Source of the DNA: Mesorhizobium sp. M1D.F.Ca.ET.043.01.1.1 | GTDB taxonomy: Bacteria > Pseudomonadota > Alphaproteobacteria > Rhizobiales > Rhizobiaceae | DNA length: 64,000 bases | Assembly (NCBI RefSeq): GCF_003952385.1 | Contig: NZ_CP034444.1 | Coordinates: 2,666,001 to 2,730,000 of the forward strand | Reading direction: 5' to 3' | Shown: positions 9,546 to 18,530 of the stretch, in pieces | Position numbering within the stretch: position 1 is the first letter of the stretch | Layout of the letters: every line of letters begins with the position of its first letter | The notes under the pieces: model-generated | The model's input: only the letters and a program-made list of their open reading frames with translations | Told to the model about the DNA's origin: nothing | The model's database searches: none | Made by a program: the position numbers and the translations under genes

Positions 9546-10463
9546 TCACGGCTTTGACGATTTCTCGGCCACGACGCCGAGGCCATCGACAGGCTCGCTC
9601 CGATCCTGGCGGATGACGGTTGGATCGAGCGACAGGACGGACAACCCGCAGGCGGCGAGGACGCGCCGCACATAGGCCTCGGAATGCGCGTAGCGCCGCG
9701 ACGGCAGCAAGGCGAAGTCATCGCCGCCGGCAGTGGTCTCCACCGAGAACGCGAACACACCGTCGTCGGCGAGCGTATCGGCAACGGCTCCGACAATGCG
9801 TTCGAGCGCGCCGACATAGATGAACACGTCGGCCGCGACCACGAGGTCCGCTTTCGGGCCAGCATAAGAGAAATGCTGGAGATCGGCCCTGGAGAGCTGG
9901 TCGTAGATGCCTTTGGCGCGCGCCTTCCGCAACATGCCGGCCGAGATGTCGTAGCCTTCCAGCCGCTCCACGATCGGCCGCAGCCTTTCGCCCATCAGGC
10001 CGGTGCCGCAGCCGAGGTCGAGGGCCAGCCTGAAGCGACCCGGCCTGGCCAGGCGAATGGCCCGGTCGAGGACATCCGGCATCCGGTAGCCGAGCGTCCC
10101 GACCAGCGCTTCCTCGAACCGGTCGGCATAATGATCGAACAGGGTCTCGACGAACGCGCCGGGCGGAGCGGCTGCCGCCGGCGCATGGCCGATCAATTGC
10201 AGCTTGAGCGAAGCGCCCAGTCGGTCCGCGGGATCGAGCTTCAGCGCCATCGTCCACGCTTGCGCGGCCTGGTCAAGGAAGCCGGCCGCTTCCTGCATCC
10301 CGCCGAGGCGAAACCACCCGGCCGCCCATTGCGGCGCCAGCTCCAGCGCGCCGAGCAAAAGCTCCGCCGCCTGCGCGGGCTCGCCGGAGGCCAGCAGCAT
10401 CTCGGCGAAGTCGGCGCGGCGGTCGGCGTTCAAGTCGCCGGACGAGGCCTGAAGCGGTTTCAT
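9546..10463 (-). CDS. SAM-dependent methyltransferase with N-terminal TPR region
   Basis: A 305-residue protein. Residues 1-80 form two TPR-like helical pairs (ADFAEMLLASGEPAQAAELL; AWTMALKLDP), and residues about 100-300 form a class I methyltransferase with motif I LDLGCGTGLMG near 148-158 and an acidic YDISAGML loop for the ribose hydroxyls. This TPR-methyltransferase arrangement is widespread in Rhizobiales; the substrate is unknown. I start at the ATG at 10463 rather than a TTG five codons upstream. It is divergent from the exonuclease gene and separated from it by 107 bases. Confidence 0.85.
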   Translation of the reverse strand: MKPLQASSGDLNADRRADFAEMLLASGEPAQAAELLLGALELAPQWAAGWFRLGGMQEAAGFLDQAAQAWTMALKLDPADRLGASLKLQLIGHAPAAAAPPGAFVETLFDHYADRFEEALVGTLGYRMPDVLDRAIRLARPGRFRLALDLGCGTGLMGERLRPIVERLEGYDISAGMLRKARAKGIYDQLSRADLQHFSYAGPKADLVVAADVFIYVGALERIVGAVADTLADDGVFAFSVETTAGGDDFALLPSRRYAHSEAYVRRVLAACGLSVLSLDPTVIRQDRSEPVDGLGVVAEKSSKP

Positions 10464-10570
10464 GGTTAAAGGATCCAACCGGCAAGGCGAACCGGCGACC
10501 GGCTGTAGGATGAGTCAGCAGTCTCTTGCAACAGGCTTCCCGAGAGGAATTTAGCCATTATCTTGGAGCG

Positions 10571-11581
10571 ATGCGCGCCAGCGACCTGCTCAAACCGCGA
10601 CCTGAGGGCCTCTACTGCCCGCCGGGCGATTTCTTCATCGATCCGGTGCGGCCGGTGGGTCGCGCGCTGATCACGCACGGCCATTCCGACCACGCGCGCT
10701 CCGGCCACCGCTCGGTGCTTGCGACGCAGCAAACGCTGGACATCATGGGCTTGCGCTATGGCGAGGATTTTGCCGGGACGACCCAGGCGGCCGTCCTCGG
10801 CGAGACGACCGAGATCAACGGCGTCGCCGTCACCTTCCATCCGGCCGGCCATGTGCTGGGCTCGGCGCAGATCGCCGTCGAGCACCAGGGCATGCGCATC
10901 GTCGCCTCCGGCGACTACAAGCGCCAGAAGGACGCCACCTGCCTGCCCTTCGAGCCGGTCCTGTGCGATGTCTTCATCACCGAGGCGACCTTTGGCCTGC
11001 CGGTGTTCCGGCATCCGCCTGACCATGAGGAAATCGCGCGTGTGCTCAAATCGGCGGCGCAGTTCCCGGAACGCTCGCACCTGATCGGCGCCTATGCGCT
11101 CGGCAAGGCGCAGCGCGTCATGCGGCTGCTGCGCGACGCCGGCTACGACAGGCCGATCTACATCCACGGCGCGCTGGCCAAGCTCAGCGAGTATTACCAG
11201 AGCCAGGGGATCGATCTCGGCGACCTTGAACCCGGGACCGTGGAAAGCGGCGGCAAGGCCGATTTCACCGGGGCCATCGTCGTCGGCCCGCCGGCGGCCT
11301 TCGCCGACCGCTGGGCGCGGCGTTTCCCCGACCCAATCTCCTGCTTCGCTTCAGGCTGGATGCGCATCCGCCAGCGCGCCAAGCAAGGCGGCGTCGAGCT
11401 GCCGCTGATCATTTCCGACCATGCCGACTGGGATGAGCTCACCGTTACGATCAAGGAGACACAAGCCGAGGAGATCTGGGTGACGCATGGCCGCGAGGAA
11501 GCGCTGGTGCGCTGGTGCGAGTTGCAGGGCATAGCGGCAAGGCCGCTGCACCTTGTGGGGTACGAGGACGAGGGCGATTGA
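10571..11581 (+). CDS. DNA ligase-associated metallo-beta-lactamase-fold exonuclease
   Basis: A 336-residue protein with the metal-binding HGHSDH motif (36-41), a second histidine in PAGHVLGS, and the beta-CASP-like C-terminal region ending in THGREEALVRWC. This is the family annotated as ligase-associated DNA damage response exonuclease. It is thought to process DNA ends before sealing. The start is the ATG at 10571 with GGAG upstream; a TTG 15 codons earlier is unlikely. The ligase gene begins 2 bases after its stop, so the two form a translationally coupled pair. Confidence 0.9.
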   Translation: MRASDLLKPRPEGLYCPPGDFFIDPVRPVGRALITHGHSDHARSGHRSVLATQQTLDIMGLRYGEDFAGTTQAAVLGETTEINGVAVTFHPAGHVLGSAQIAVEHQGMRIVASGDYKRQKDATCLPFEPVLCDVFITEATFGLPVFRHPPDHEEIARVLKSAAQFPERSHLIGAYALGKAQRVMRLLRDAGYDRPIYIHGALAKLSEYYQSQGIDLGDLEPGTVESGGKADFTGAIVVGPPAAFADRWARRFPDPISCFASGWMRIRQRAKQGGVELPLIISDHADWDELTVTIKETQAEEIWVTHGREEALVRWCELQGIAARPLHLVGYEDEGD

Positions 11582-11582
11582 G

Positions 11583-13184
11583 GTGAACCGCTTCGCCGAG
11601 CTCCTCGACCGGCTGGTGCTGACGCCGTCGCGCAACGGCAAGCTGACGCTGCTTACCGATTATTTCCGCAGCGTCGAGGATCCCGACCGCGGGCTGGCGC
11701 TGGCGGCGATCACCGGCGATCTGTCAATCGCGGCGGTGAAGCCGGCGATGCTGCGCGCGCTGGTCACCGAGCGCATGGACCCGGTGCTGTTCGGCTATTC
11801 CTACGACTATGTCGGCGACCTCGCCGAGACGGTGTCGCTGGTCTGGCCGCAGCCCGCCGGCCATATCCCGAACCATGCGCCGACGCTGGCCGAGGTGGTC
11901 GGCAAGCTGCAGGCGGCGAGCCGCTCCGACGGGCCGCAAGTGCTTGCCAGGCTGCTCGACAGCGCCAGCATCTCGGCGCGCTTCGCCATCATCAAGCTGG
12001 TGACCGGCGGCTTGCGCATCGGCGTTTCGGCGCGGCTCGCCAAGCAGGCGCTGGCCGATCTCGGCCAAGCCGACGTCGCCGAGATCGAGGAGCTCTGGCA
12101 CGGGCTGACGCCGCCCTACATCGAGCTTTTCGCGTGGCTGGAAGGCCGGGCGGAAAAACCGAGGAGCGCAGCGCTCGCCCTGTTCCGGCCGGTGATGCTC
12201 TCCAATGCGGTCGACGACGGCGACCTGGAAAAGCTCGATCCGGCCGACTACGCCGCGGAGTGGAAGTGGGACGGCATCCGCGTGCAGGCGGTGTGCGAAG
12301 GCGGCATCCGGCGGCTTTATTCGCGCACCGGCGACGATGTTTCGGGTGCCTTTCCGGACCTTGCCGCCGCGATGGACTTCGAGGCGGCGCTCGATGGCGA
12401 GCTTTTGGTCGGCGATCCGCGTGAGGCGACCGGAACCTTTTCCGACCTGCAGCAGCGGCTGAACCGCAAGAGCGTGTCGGCAAAAATCCAGCAGCAATAT
12501 CCGGCCTTCATGCGCTGCTACGACGCGCTGCAGATCAACGGCGAGGATTTGCGCGGCCTTTCCTTCGCCGAGCGCCGAAGCCGGCTCGAAGCCTTCGTCA
12601 AGACGCTCGATCCCAGCCGCTTCGACCTCTCGCCGCTGGTCGAATTTCCGGATTGGCAGGCGCTGGAGCGGCTGCGACAGGCGCCGCCGCATCCGATCAT
12701 CGAAGGGGTGATGCTGAAGCGCTGGGATTCGCCCTATCTCGCCGGCCGGCCGAAGGGCCCCTGGTTCAAGTGGAAGCGCGATCCGCACACGGTCGACGCG
12801 GTGCTGATGTATGCGCAGCGCGGCCACGGCAAGCGCTCGAGCTTCTACTCCGACTACACATTCGGCGTCTGGGCCGGACCGGAGGGCTCGGAAGAGCTGG
12901 TGCCGGTCGGCAAGGCCTATTTCGGCTTCACCGACGAGGAGCTGCGGCAGATCGACAAATATGTCCGCGACAACACGATCGAGCGTTTTGGGCCGGTGCG
13001 CTCGGTGCGCGCCGACCGCAACAACGGCCTGGTCCTGGAAGTGGCCTTCGAAGGCCTCAACCGCTCGACGCGTCACAAATCGGGGGTGGCGATGCGCTTT
13101 CCCCGCATCTCGCGGCTGCGCTGGGACAAGCCGGCCGCCGAGGCCGACCGCATCGAGACGCTGCAGGCGCTGCTCGACAGTTAG
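11583..13184 (+). CDS. ATP-dependent DNA ligase
   Basis: A 533-residue ligase. Residues 1-190 are an all-helical DNA-binding domain, followed by the adenylation domain with nucleophile Lys218 in EWKWDGIRVQ (KxDG), then DGELLV (motif III), EGVMLKRWDSPY (motif IV) and WFKWKRD (motif V), and an OB-fold tail with RFPRISRLRWDK. All nucleotidyltransferase motifs are intact. The GTG at 11583 gives MNRFAELLDRL, the usual start of the family, and follows the exonuclease stop by one base. In most genomes this pair continues with a DEXH helicase and a PdeM phosphoesterase; neither follows here. Confidence 0.93.
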   Translation: MNRFAELLDRLVLTPSRNGKLTLLTDYFRSVEDPDRGLALAAITGDLSIAAVKPAMLRALVTERMDPVLFGYSYDYVGDLAETVSLVWPQPAGHIPNHAPTLAEVVGKLQAASRSDGPQVLARLLDSASISARFAIIKLVTGGLRIGVSARLAKQALADLGQADVAEIEELWHGLTPPYIELFAWLEGRAEKPRSAALALFRPVMLSNAVDDGDLEKLDPADYAAEWKWDGIRVQAVCEGGIRRLYSRTGDDVSGAFPDLAAAMDFEAALDGELLVGDPREATGTFSDLQQRLNRKSVSAKIQQQYPAFMRCYDALQINGEDLRGLSFAERRSRLEAFVKTLDPSRFDLSPLVEFPDWQALERLRQAPPHPIIEGVMLKRWDSPYLAGRPKGPWFKWKRDPHTVDAVLMYAQRGHGKRSSFYSDYTFGVWAGPEGSEELVPVGKAYFGFTDEELRQIDKYVRDNTIERFGPVRSVRADRNNGLVLEVAFEGLNRSTRHKSGVAMRFPRISRLRWDKPAAEADRIETLQALLDS

Positions 13185-13235
13185 ACAATCCGACTCAGGC
13201 GCTTCACCCACCCACGCCTGCGTCGAAGGGCGAGG

Positions 13236-14468
13236 TCACTCCGCGATCGAGACGCGGATCTCGTAGATGTCGACCGACTTGCCCTGCTTGTCGAAGTCGG
13301 AATTGACGGCGATGGTGCCGGCAGCACCCGGATGCTTGGCCGGGAACTGCACGTCGAACAGGTATTCGTTGCGCTCGTGGCCGACGGCATAGCGCTTGCG
13401 GCCGCAATCGCCGAGCTCGCGGAAATTGCAGTCGACCGAGATCTGCGTCTCCTTGCCTTCTTCCGAACGGGCGATGATGTCGAACATGGCATGCTTGCCG
13501 GCGAGCTTTTCCAGCACGCCTTGCCCGACGTCGAAGGCAATCGCCGAGCCGGACGCGCCGGAGCGGATGCGCAGGAAATGGCCGGTGTCGTCCTTCATCA
13601 CGTCGGCGCCGGCGTCCGAAGGCGTGCTGACATGAGTTGGGTCGGCGGGCGAAAAGACGTTGATCCAGTTCTTCGACTGGTCGGCCTCGCCTGGCTTTTG
13701 CGGCGACCCGGTTTCGCCCTCCGGCTGTGAGGAGTCCTCGTCTTCCAACGTCGGGGTGGGCTCCGGCGGACCGGTGTTGAGCTCAGCCGCCGTCTTGAAG
13801 ACGCCGGTCTGCTTCGCGAAATAGAGGCCGATGCCCGCGGCCGCAACGAGCGTCGCCACGACGAAGATGGCGGTGAGCGGCAGGCGCCGTCCCCGGATAC
13901 GCCGCTCGTCGCGGTCCGGCGCCACTTCGGCGCCGTTGCCGACGGAGGCTCCGGGAGAATCATCGAGGCTCGGCGCGTTGGGAAGCGCCTCGTCCGGCAT
14001 GATGTCGGGCACGCGGGGCAAGACGCGCGAACGCGGCGCGTCCGACGCGTCGGGCTGCACCGGCCCGTCGATAGTGATCGACGGCGACGGCACCCCCTGG
14101 GCCGGAGCCTGCCGCGGCGCATCCACCGGCGGCGCGGAAGACTGGGCCGGCGTGTCCACCGAGGCCCGGCCGCCATAGCCCGCAGGCGAACCGCTCTCGG
14201 ACGGAAGCGTGACATCCGGGACTGCCTGGACGGCCGGCAGGAATTCGGATTCGATCTCGGCGATCTTGGCCTGCACCGCCTTGCGACGGTTGATGGCGGC
14301 CTCCACCGTCACATTCGGATTGGCCTGCAGCACACGGTCCAGCGCGGCAAAGGCCGAGCGATAGACCTTCTCGCGAAACACCCGGTCCTCGGCATTGCCT
14401 TTCTCGAAGGCGTTGCGGATCGCTTTCTCGATGGCGTCCAAGCGAGCTCCCTCTGCGCGTTCGCTCAC
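13236..14468 (-). CDS. Single-pass membrane protein, unknown function
   Basis: A 410-residue protein reading from a GTG at 14468; no clear ribosome site is visible, so the start is uncertain. Residues 1-75 are helical and charged (DAIEKAIRNAFEKG) and probably cytoplasmic. Residues 85-190 are Pro/Ser/Ala-rich linker, 196-218 a transmembrane helix after RRIRGRRLP, and 290-410 a compact globular periplasmic domain with a Cys pair (CNFRELGDCGRKRY). The last domain suggests ligand or carbohydrate binding, but I cannot name it. Similar proteins occur as conserved hypotheticals in Rhizobiales. It converges on the ligase gene with a 51-base gap. Confidence 0.75.
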   Translation of the reverse strand: MSERAEGARLDAIEKAIRNAFEKGNAEDRVFREKVYRSAFAALDRVLQANPNVTVEAAINRRKAVQAKIAEIESEFLPAVQAVPDVTLPSESGSPAGYGGRASVDTPAQSSAPPVDAPRQAPAQGVPSPSITIDGPVQPDASDAPRSRVLPRVPDIMPDEALPNAPSLDDSPGASVGNGAEVAPDRDERRIRGRRLPLTAIFVVATLVAAAGIGLYFAKQTGVFKTAAELNTGPPEPTPTLEDEDSSQPEGETGSPQKPGEADQSKNWINVFSPADPTHVSTPSDAGADVMKDDTGHFLRIRSGASGSAIAFDVGQGVLEKLAGKHAMFDIIARSEEGKETQISVDCNFRELGDCGRKRYAVGHERNEYLFDVQFPAKHPGAAGTIAVNSDFDKQGKSVDIYEIRVSIAE

Positions 14469-14785
14469 AGTTATCGATCGTTAGCCGCAGGCGGCCAGTC
14501 AATCAACGGGCGAGCGGCTGCCTTGCCGACGCATCCAAAGCCCATTTCGGCGTTTTTTGTTGAAGAATCAACATTTTTGTCGCCGCAGCCTGATCGGCCT
14601 CGGCGAACGAACGCCAGCCCGCCGGCGGCCGCCAAGCCGCGCCGATGCGAGCCGGAGGCCGTCATGCGGCAGCAGCCGGCCGGAATTTGCCGCGCATGGG
14701 CGCAGGATTTCACCGCCAGCCATCTTGAATTAGCTGACGGTTGAGTCTATCAACCGGCCCATCTTGGAAGCCAGCGGCTTCCCGG
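14469..14785. other. Gene-free interval before tRNA-Thr
   Basis: No supported gene. A short hairpin, TGTTGA (14558-14563) with TCAACA (14568-14573), sits between T-runs, but no plus-strand gene ends nearby for it to terminate. The interval must hold the promoters of the minus-strand membrane protein and of the tRNA; I could not pick out convincing -35/-10 boxes. Confidence 0.5.
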
Positions 14786-14861
14786 GCCGCTTTAGCTCAG
14801 TTGGTAGAGCACATCATTCGTAATGATGGGGTCGCGTGTTCGAGTCACGCAAGCGGCACCA
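14786..14861 (+). tRNA. tRNA-Thr (anticodon CGT)
   Basis: A 76-base tRNA with encoded CCA. The acceptor stem GCCGCTT (14786-14792) pairs with AAGCGGC (14851-14857). The D-arm contains AGCTCAGTTGGTAGAGC, the anticodon stem CATCA/TGATG encloses the loop TTCGTAA with anticodon CGT (reads ACG, Thr), and the T-arm has GTTCGAGTC. No integrase or duplicated tRNA 3' end was found nearby, so there is no sign that it is an occupied attachment site. Confidence 0.97.
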
Positions 14862-15342
14862 ACCCATTCCTAAAAGCATGTATTTTCAATACCATGCACC
14901 CAGCGGGTGGATTTGGTTTCCCCCGTTAGTCCACCCAGGATCGCCTCAAGCCGAGATGCTCCGGCGTCGGGCGGCAGTATGGCGCCGCGTGCCGGCCTCA
15001 GCACCTCCACGCCCGGATTTCGGGTGAAATGCCCGATACAAAGGCGCCGCCACGGTGGCGTCAACCGGTTACACAGAGCAGGGAATATCCCCGGCCTTCT
15101 GGACGTGGCGTGTCGGCGTCCCCAGAGGCTGCGTGGGCGTATCGTCGGCTGGCTGTTGGCGCGCGACGGGAATGCCCCCGGACGGTGTAGCGAAATCTGG
15201 TGAAGGCAAGGGGCGAGTTGCTCTCCGTTCCAGCGACGGGCGGAGACTGGAAGAGATGGGTGCCATGCACATGGGGCGTGTGGAGGCTGGCAGGACATGG
15301 ACGCGGGGCGGCCCGCGTGCAGGCGCTTGGCTGAGCAGTGCG
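14862..15342. other. Gene-free interval between tRNA-Thr and cyclase gene
   Basis: No supported gene. A weak hairpin (GGGTGGA at 14905-14911, TCCACCC at 14930-14936) follows the tRNA. The cyclase reading frame extends upstream through part of this interval, but that extension has no domain and no ribosome site, so I treat it as leader. Confidence 0.5.
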
Positions 15343-17079
15343 ATGACCACGCGGCGCCACCTCGCAGCGATCCTGGCTTGCGACGTGGTCGGCTATTCGC
15401 GCCTGATGGAGCGCGACGAGCGCGGCACGCTCGAGCGGCTGAAGACCTACCGCAAGGACGTCCTCGAACCGCTGGTGTCCGAGAACCAGGGCCGGATCGT
15501 CAAGTTTACCGGCGACGGCATGCTCTGCGAGTTCGCGAGCGTCGTCAACGCGGTGACCTCGGCGATGGCGATCCAGCAAGCCTTCGCAGAACACGAAGCG
15601 GAGACGCCGGAGGATGAACGGATCCGCTTGCGCATCGGCGTCAATCTCGGCGACGTGGTCTGCGAGGAGGACGGCGACCTCTACGGCGACGGGGTCAACA
15701 TTGCCGCCCGCCTCGAAAGCGTCGCCGATCCCGGCACCGTGGTCGTCTCGGGCACCGCCTACGACCATCTGCAGGGCAAGCTCGACTGCGGCTTCACGCC
15801 GCTCGGCGAACTGCGCCTTAAGAACATCGAGCGGCCTGTGCGCGCCTACCGCGTCGAGACCGATGCCAGCGCTGCACCGCCTCCCCTGCCCGAGAAACCC
15901 TCGATCGCGGTTCTGCCTTTCACCAACATGAGCGGCGACCCCGACCAGGAATACTTCGCCGACGGGCTGGTGGAGGACATCATCACCGGATTGAGCCGGG
16001 TGAACTCGTTCTTCGTGATCGCCCGCAACTCGTCCTTCACCTACAAGGGCCGGGCGGTGGACCTGCGCCAGGTCGGGCGCGAGCTGGGCGTCCGCTACGT
16101 GCTCGAAGGCAGCATCCGCAGAGCCGGATCGCGGGTGCGCATCAGCGGGCAGTTGGTGGACGCGATCAGCGGACACCATGTCTGGACCGACCGCTTCGAG
16201 GGCGATGTGAGCGACATCTTCGACCTGCAGGACAAGGTAACCGAGAGCGTCGTCGGCGCTGTCGAGCCGAGCATCCGGCTGGAGGAGATCAAACAGGCGC
16301 GCATGAAGCCGACCGACTACATCAGCGCCTACGACCTCTACCTTCGCGCGCTGCCGCGCTTCTACAGCATGACGCGCGAAGGCTTTGCCGACGTGCGCCG
16401 GCTCACCAACGAGGCGCTCAGCATCGACCCTGGCTTCAACCTGGCGAAGGCACTCGGCGCCTATATCCGCAGCCTGTCCGTGAGCCAGTGCTGGCACGAG
16501 CCCGACGATATGCGGGTCGCCGCGCGCATGGCGCGCGAGGTCCTGGCGGAAGCGCGCGACGACCCCACCAGCCTGCGCTTCGCCGCGCAGGTGATCGCCT
16601 ACAGCGCCAGGGACTACGAGATGGCACTGCGCACGATCGAACGGTCCCTGCTGCTCAACCCCAATTCGGCGCAGGGCCATACCGGCAGCGGCTGGGTGAA
16701 CGCGCATTCCAGCCGCCCGCTCGCGGCGATCGAGCACTTTCACAGGGCAATGCGGCTTAGCCCGGTGGACCCCGAGAAGGGCATCGCGCTCTCCGGCATC
16801 GGTATGAGCTACCTGATGCTCGATCGCTACGAGGAAGCGCTGTCATGGGGAGAACGCGCGCTGCACGAGATGCCGAACTACGGCTCCTCGCACCGGGTGG
16901 TGATCATGGCGCTGGTCAAACTCAACCGGCTGGAGGAGGCACAGGCCGCGGCGCGGCGGCTGATGGAGGCGTTCCCGACCTACACGCTCGCCCTGCAGAG
17001 ACAGATCAACCCGTGGCAGGACAAGGTGTTCGCCGAGCGTTACGTCGAGGCCCTGGGCATCGCCGGCGTGCCGGAGTGA
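15343..17079 (+). CDS. Class III adenylate/guanylate cyclase with TolB-like and TPR domains
   Basis: A 578-residue soluble regulator. Residues 5-165 are the cyclase homology domain: metal-binding Asp14 (ACDVVGYS) and Asp58 (TGDGM), Lys54 just before it, and the transition-state Asn120/Arg124 pair (DGVNIAARLE), so it should be active, probably making cAMP. Residues 186-300 are the TolB-like segment (SIAVLPFTNMSGDPDQ), followed by TPR repeats to the C-terminus. The start is set at the ATG giving MTTRRHLAAIL, matching the paralogue at 51250; the ribosome site is poor. It is monocistronic. Mesorhizobia carry many such proteins; the input signal is unknown. Confidence 0.9.
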   Translation: MTTRRHLAAILACDVVGYSRLMERDERGTLERLKTYRKDVLEPLVSENQGRIVKFTGDGMLCEFASVVNAVTSAMAIQQAFAEHEAETPEDERIRLRIGVNLGDVVCEEDGDLYGDGVNIAARLESVADPGTVVVSGTAYDHLQGKLDCGFTPLGELRLKNIERPVRAYRVETDASAAPPPLPEKPSIAVLPFTNMSGDPDQEYFADGLVEDIITGLSRVNSFFVIARNSSFTYKGRAVDLRQVGRELGVRYVLEGSIRRAGSRVRISGQLVDAISGHHVWTDRFEGDVSDIFDLQDKVTESVVGAVEPSIRLEEIKQARMKPTDYISAYDLYLRALPRFYSMTREGFADVRRLTNEALSIDPGFNLAKALGAYIRSLSVSQCWHEPDDMRVAARMAREVLAEARDDPTSLRFAAQVIAYSARDYEMALRTIERSLLLNPNSAQGHTGSGWVNAHSSRPLAAIEHFHRAMRLSPVDPEKGIALSGIGMSYLMLDRYEEALSWGERALHEMPNYGSSHRVVIMALVKLNRLEEAQAAARRLMEAFPTYTLALQRQINPWQDKVFAERYVEALGIAGVPE

Positions 17080-17160
17080 TCATCGCGGCTGCGAAGACGC
17101 CCCTCGTTGCGCGTCACATGCGGCCAGGCGACCTCCGTGCACAGGGGTTCGCGCTGAATT

Positions 17161-17195
17161 CCCGACCGCCAAGGGTCCTCTCCTTGCCGGTCGGG
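17161..17195. terminator. Hairpin between convergent cyclase and RidA genes
   Basis: CCCGACCGCCAAGG (17161-17174) pairs with CCTTGCCGGTCGGG (17182-17195) with one internal C-C mismatch around a 7-base loop. No T-run follows on either strand, so it may be a weak terminator or an mRNA 3'-end stabiliser for the two convergent genes. Confidence 0.5.
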
Positions 17196-17248
17196 ACCTG
17201 AGGTGTCGGGCTAGCGTTCGCGACCATTCTGCAAATTATCTCACCCTG

Positions 17249-17647
17249 TCAGTTTGTCGCCGGGACCCGCGCGATAACTTTGATCTCGAAGTCGAAACCT
17301 GCCAGCCAGTTCACGCCGATCGCCGTCCAGTTGGGGTAGGGCTTCGCGGTGAAGATCTCGCTCTTGACCTCCATCATGGTCTCGAACTGCGTTTCGGGAT
17401 TTGTATGGAAGGTGGTCACGTCCACAATATCATCGAACGTCGCCCCGGCCGCATGGAGCACAGATCGGAGGTTCTCGAAGGCGAGACGCACCTGACGTTC
17501 GAAGGCGGGTTCGGGAGAACCGTCCGGAAGGCTGCCAACCTGCCCGGAGATGAACAAGAGGTCGCCGGAACGTATGGCAGCCGAATAGCCGTGCTCGTCG
17601 TACAAGGCGTGTCGGCCAAGAGGGAAAATCGCCTCGCGTGCATGCAT
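17249..17647 (-). CDS. RidA/YjgF-family protein
   Basis: A 132-residue RidA-fold protein; the family hydrolyses reactive enamines/imines or, in divergent branches, acts in specific catabolic pathways. The family landmarks FISGQVG, QVRLAFENLRSVLHAAG and a C-terminal EIKVIARVP are visible. The Arg that binds the carboxylate in canonical RidA (near the C-terminus, normally in xCIAxR) is not clearly present, which points to a divergent subgroup. The start at 17647 follows AAAGGACA. It is divergent from the tetR-type gene at 17810, with a large palindrome between them, so it is the likely regulatory target. Confidence 0.85.
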   Translation of the reverse strand: MHAREAIFPLGRHALYDEHGYSAAIRSGDLLFISGQVGSLPDGSPEPAFERQVRLAFENLRSVLHAAGATFDDIVDVTTFHTNPETQFETMMEVKSEIFTAKPYPNWTAIGVNWLAGFDFEIKVIARVPATN

Positions 17648-17723
17648 TTCTATTGTCCTTTCCGGTTGAGCAGATGGCCTTTTTGCCTGAGGAGAACAGG
17701 CTTCACCACCTGGCTGCGATTTG

Positions 17724-17786
17724 GTATACAAAGCGTATGTGATCATATATACGATGCGTATGTCAACCCACATACGCTACGTATAC
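17724..17786. promoter_or_regulatory. Nested inverted repeats, probable TetR operator
   Basis: Two nested palindromes lie between the divergent ridA-like and tetR-like genes. The inner one is perfect: GCGTATGT (17756-17763) and ACATACGC (17770-17777), 6-base spacer. The outer one pairs 17724-17739 with 17771-17786, 14 of 16 positions. GCGTATG therefore occurs twice in direct order (17733, 17756) and once inverted. This is the expected layout for a TetR repressor controlling its own gene and the divergent neighbour. Confidence 0.75.
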
Positions 17787-17809
17787 GAAAAATTGGCGGG
17801 TCGCGGCTT

Positions 17810-18403
17810 ATGAACAAGCGCATCGAATTGATGGAACAGAACCGAATCAAGCTCATCTCGGCTGCGCGAAAAGCGTTTGCCGAGAAGGGCTTTGCGGATG
17901 CCTCGATGGATGATCTGACGGCGGACGTCGGCCTGACGAGGGGCGCGCTCTACCACAATTTCGGTGACAAGCGCGGCCTACTGGCGGCAGTCGTCGATCA
18001 GGTCGACGGCGAGATGGCGGCACGGGCGCAAGCCATCGGGGCGGCTTGCGCCGACGAATGGGAGGGTCTGCTGGCCGAGGGCGCGGCGTATATCGAAATG
18101 GCCCTCGATCCTGAGATCCAGCGCATCGTATTGCGAGATGGGCCAGCAGTCCTCGGCGACCCCTCGCTTTGGCCAAGCCAGGACAGCTGCTTGCGGGCGA
18201 CGAAGCGGACTGTTGGTCGCCTGATTGAACGCGGGGTGCTTAAGCCGCTCGACGTGGAAGCGGTGGCACGGCTCCTCAGCGGGGCAGCCTTCAACGCAGC
18301 TTTGTGGGTGGCGGCCACTCCAAATCAGGAGGTGGTCCTGCCGAAAGCAATTCGCGCGTTCAAAGAAATGGCCGGCGGTTTGCTGGCAGCTCCGAAGTTG
18401 TAA
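17810..18403 (+). CDS. TetR-family transcriptional regulator
   Basis: A 197-residue repressor. The N-terminal helix-turn-helix is clear (AARKAFAEKGFADASMDDLT, then VGLTRGALYHNFGDKRGLL, residues about 15-60). The C-terminal ligand domain is all-helical and contains WPSQDSCLRATKRTVGRLIE. The ATG at 17810 is the first in frame after the palindromic operator region, about 24 bases downstream of it. It likely represses itself and the divergent ridA-like gene. The ligand is unknown. Confidence 0.9.
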   Translation: MNKRIELMEQNRIKLISAARKAFAEKGFADASMDDLTADVGLTRGALYHNFGDKRGLLAAVVDQVDGEMAARAQAIGAACADEWEGLLAEGAAYIEMALDPEIQRIVLRDGPAVLGDPSLWPSQDSCLRATKRTVGRLIERGVLKPLDVEAVARLLSGAAFNAALWVAATPNQEVVLPKAIRAFKEMAGGLLAAPKL

Positions 18404-18530
18404 ATCCAGCTTCCAAAGGACCTGCATCCACTCTGGTCAAGCAATCTGCACCAATCCGGCAAAGCATCTCGACCATTGTCGCGACTCAGGTTTGGTGGAA
18501 AACTGGGGGGCCTCAGCATGGGAGGTCGAA

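Noticed and set aside
14558..14579. Hairpin with T-run resembling a terminator
   Set aside because: No plus-strand gene ends upstream within range; on the minus strand the run is of A.
14786..14861. tRNA-Thr as an attachment site for an integrated island
   Set aside because: No integrase gene and no repeated tRNA 3' end was found in the window.
15061..16743. A 560-codon open frame opposite the cyclase gene
   Set aside because: The plus-strand cyclase has clear domains and motifs; the opposite frame is compositionally odd and shadows it.
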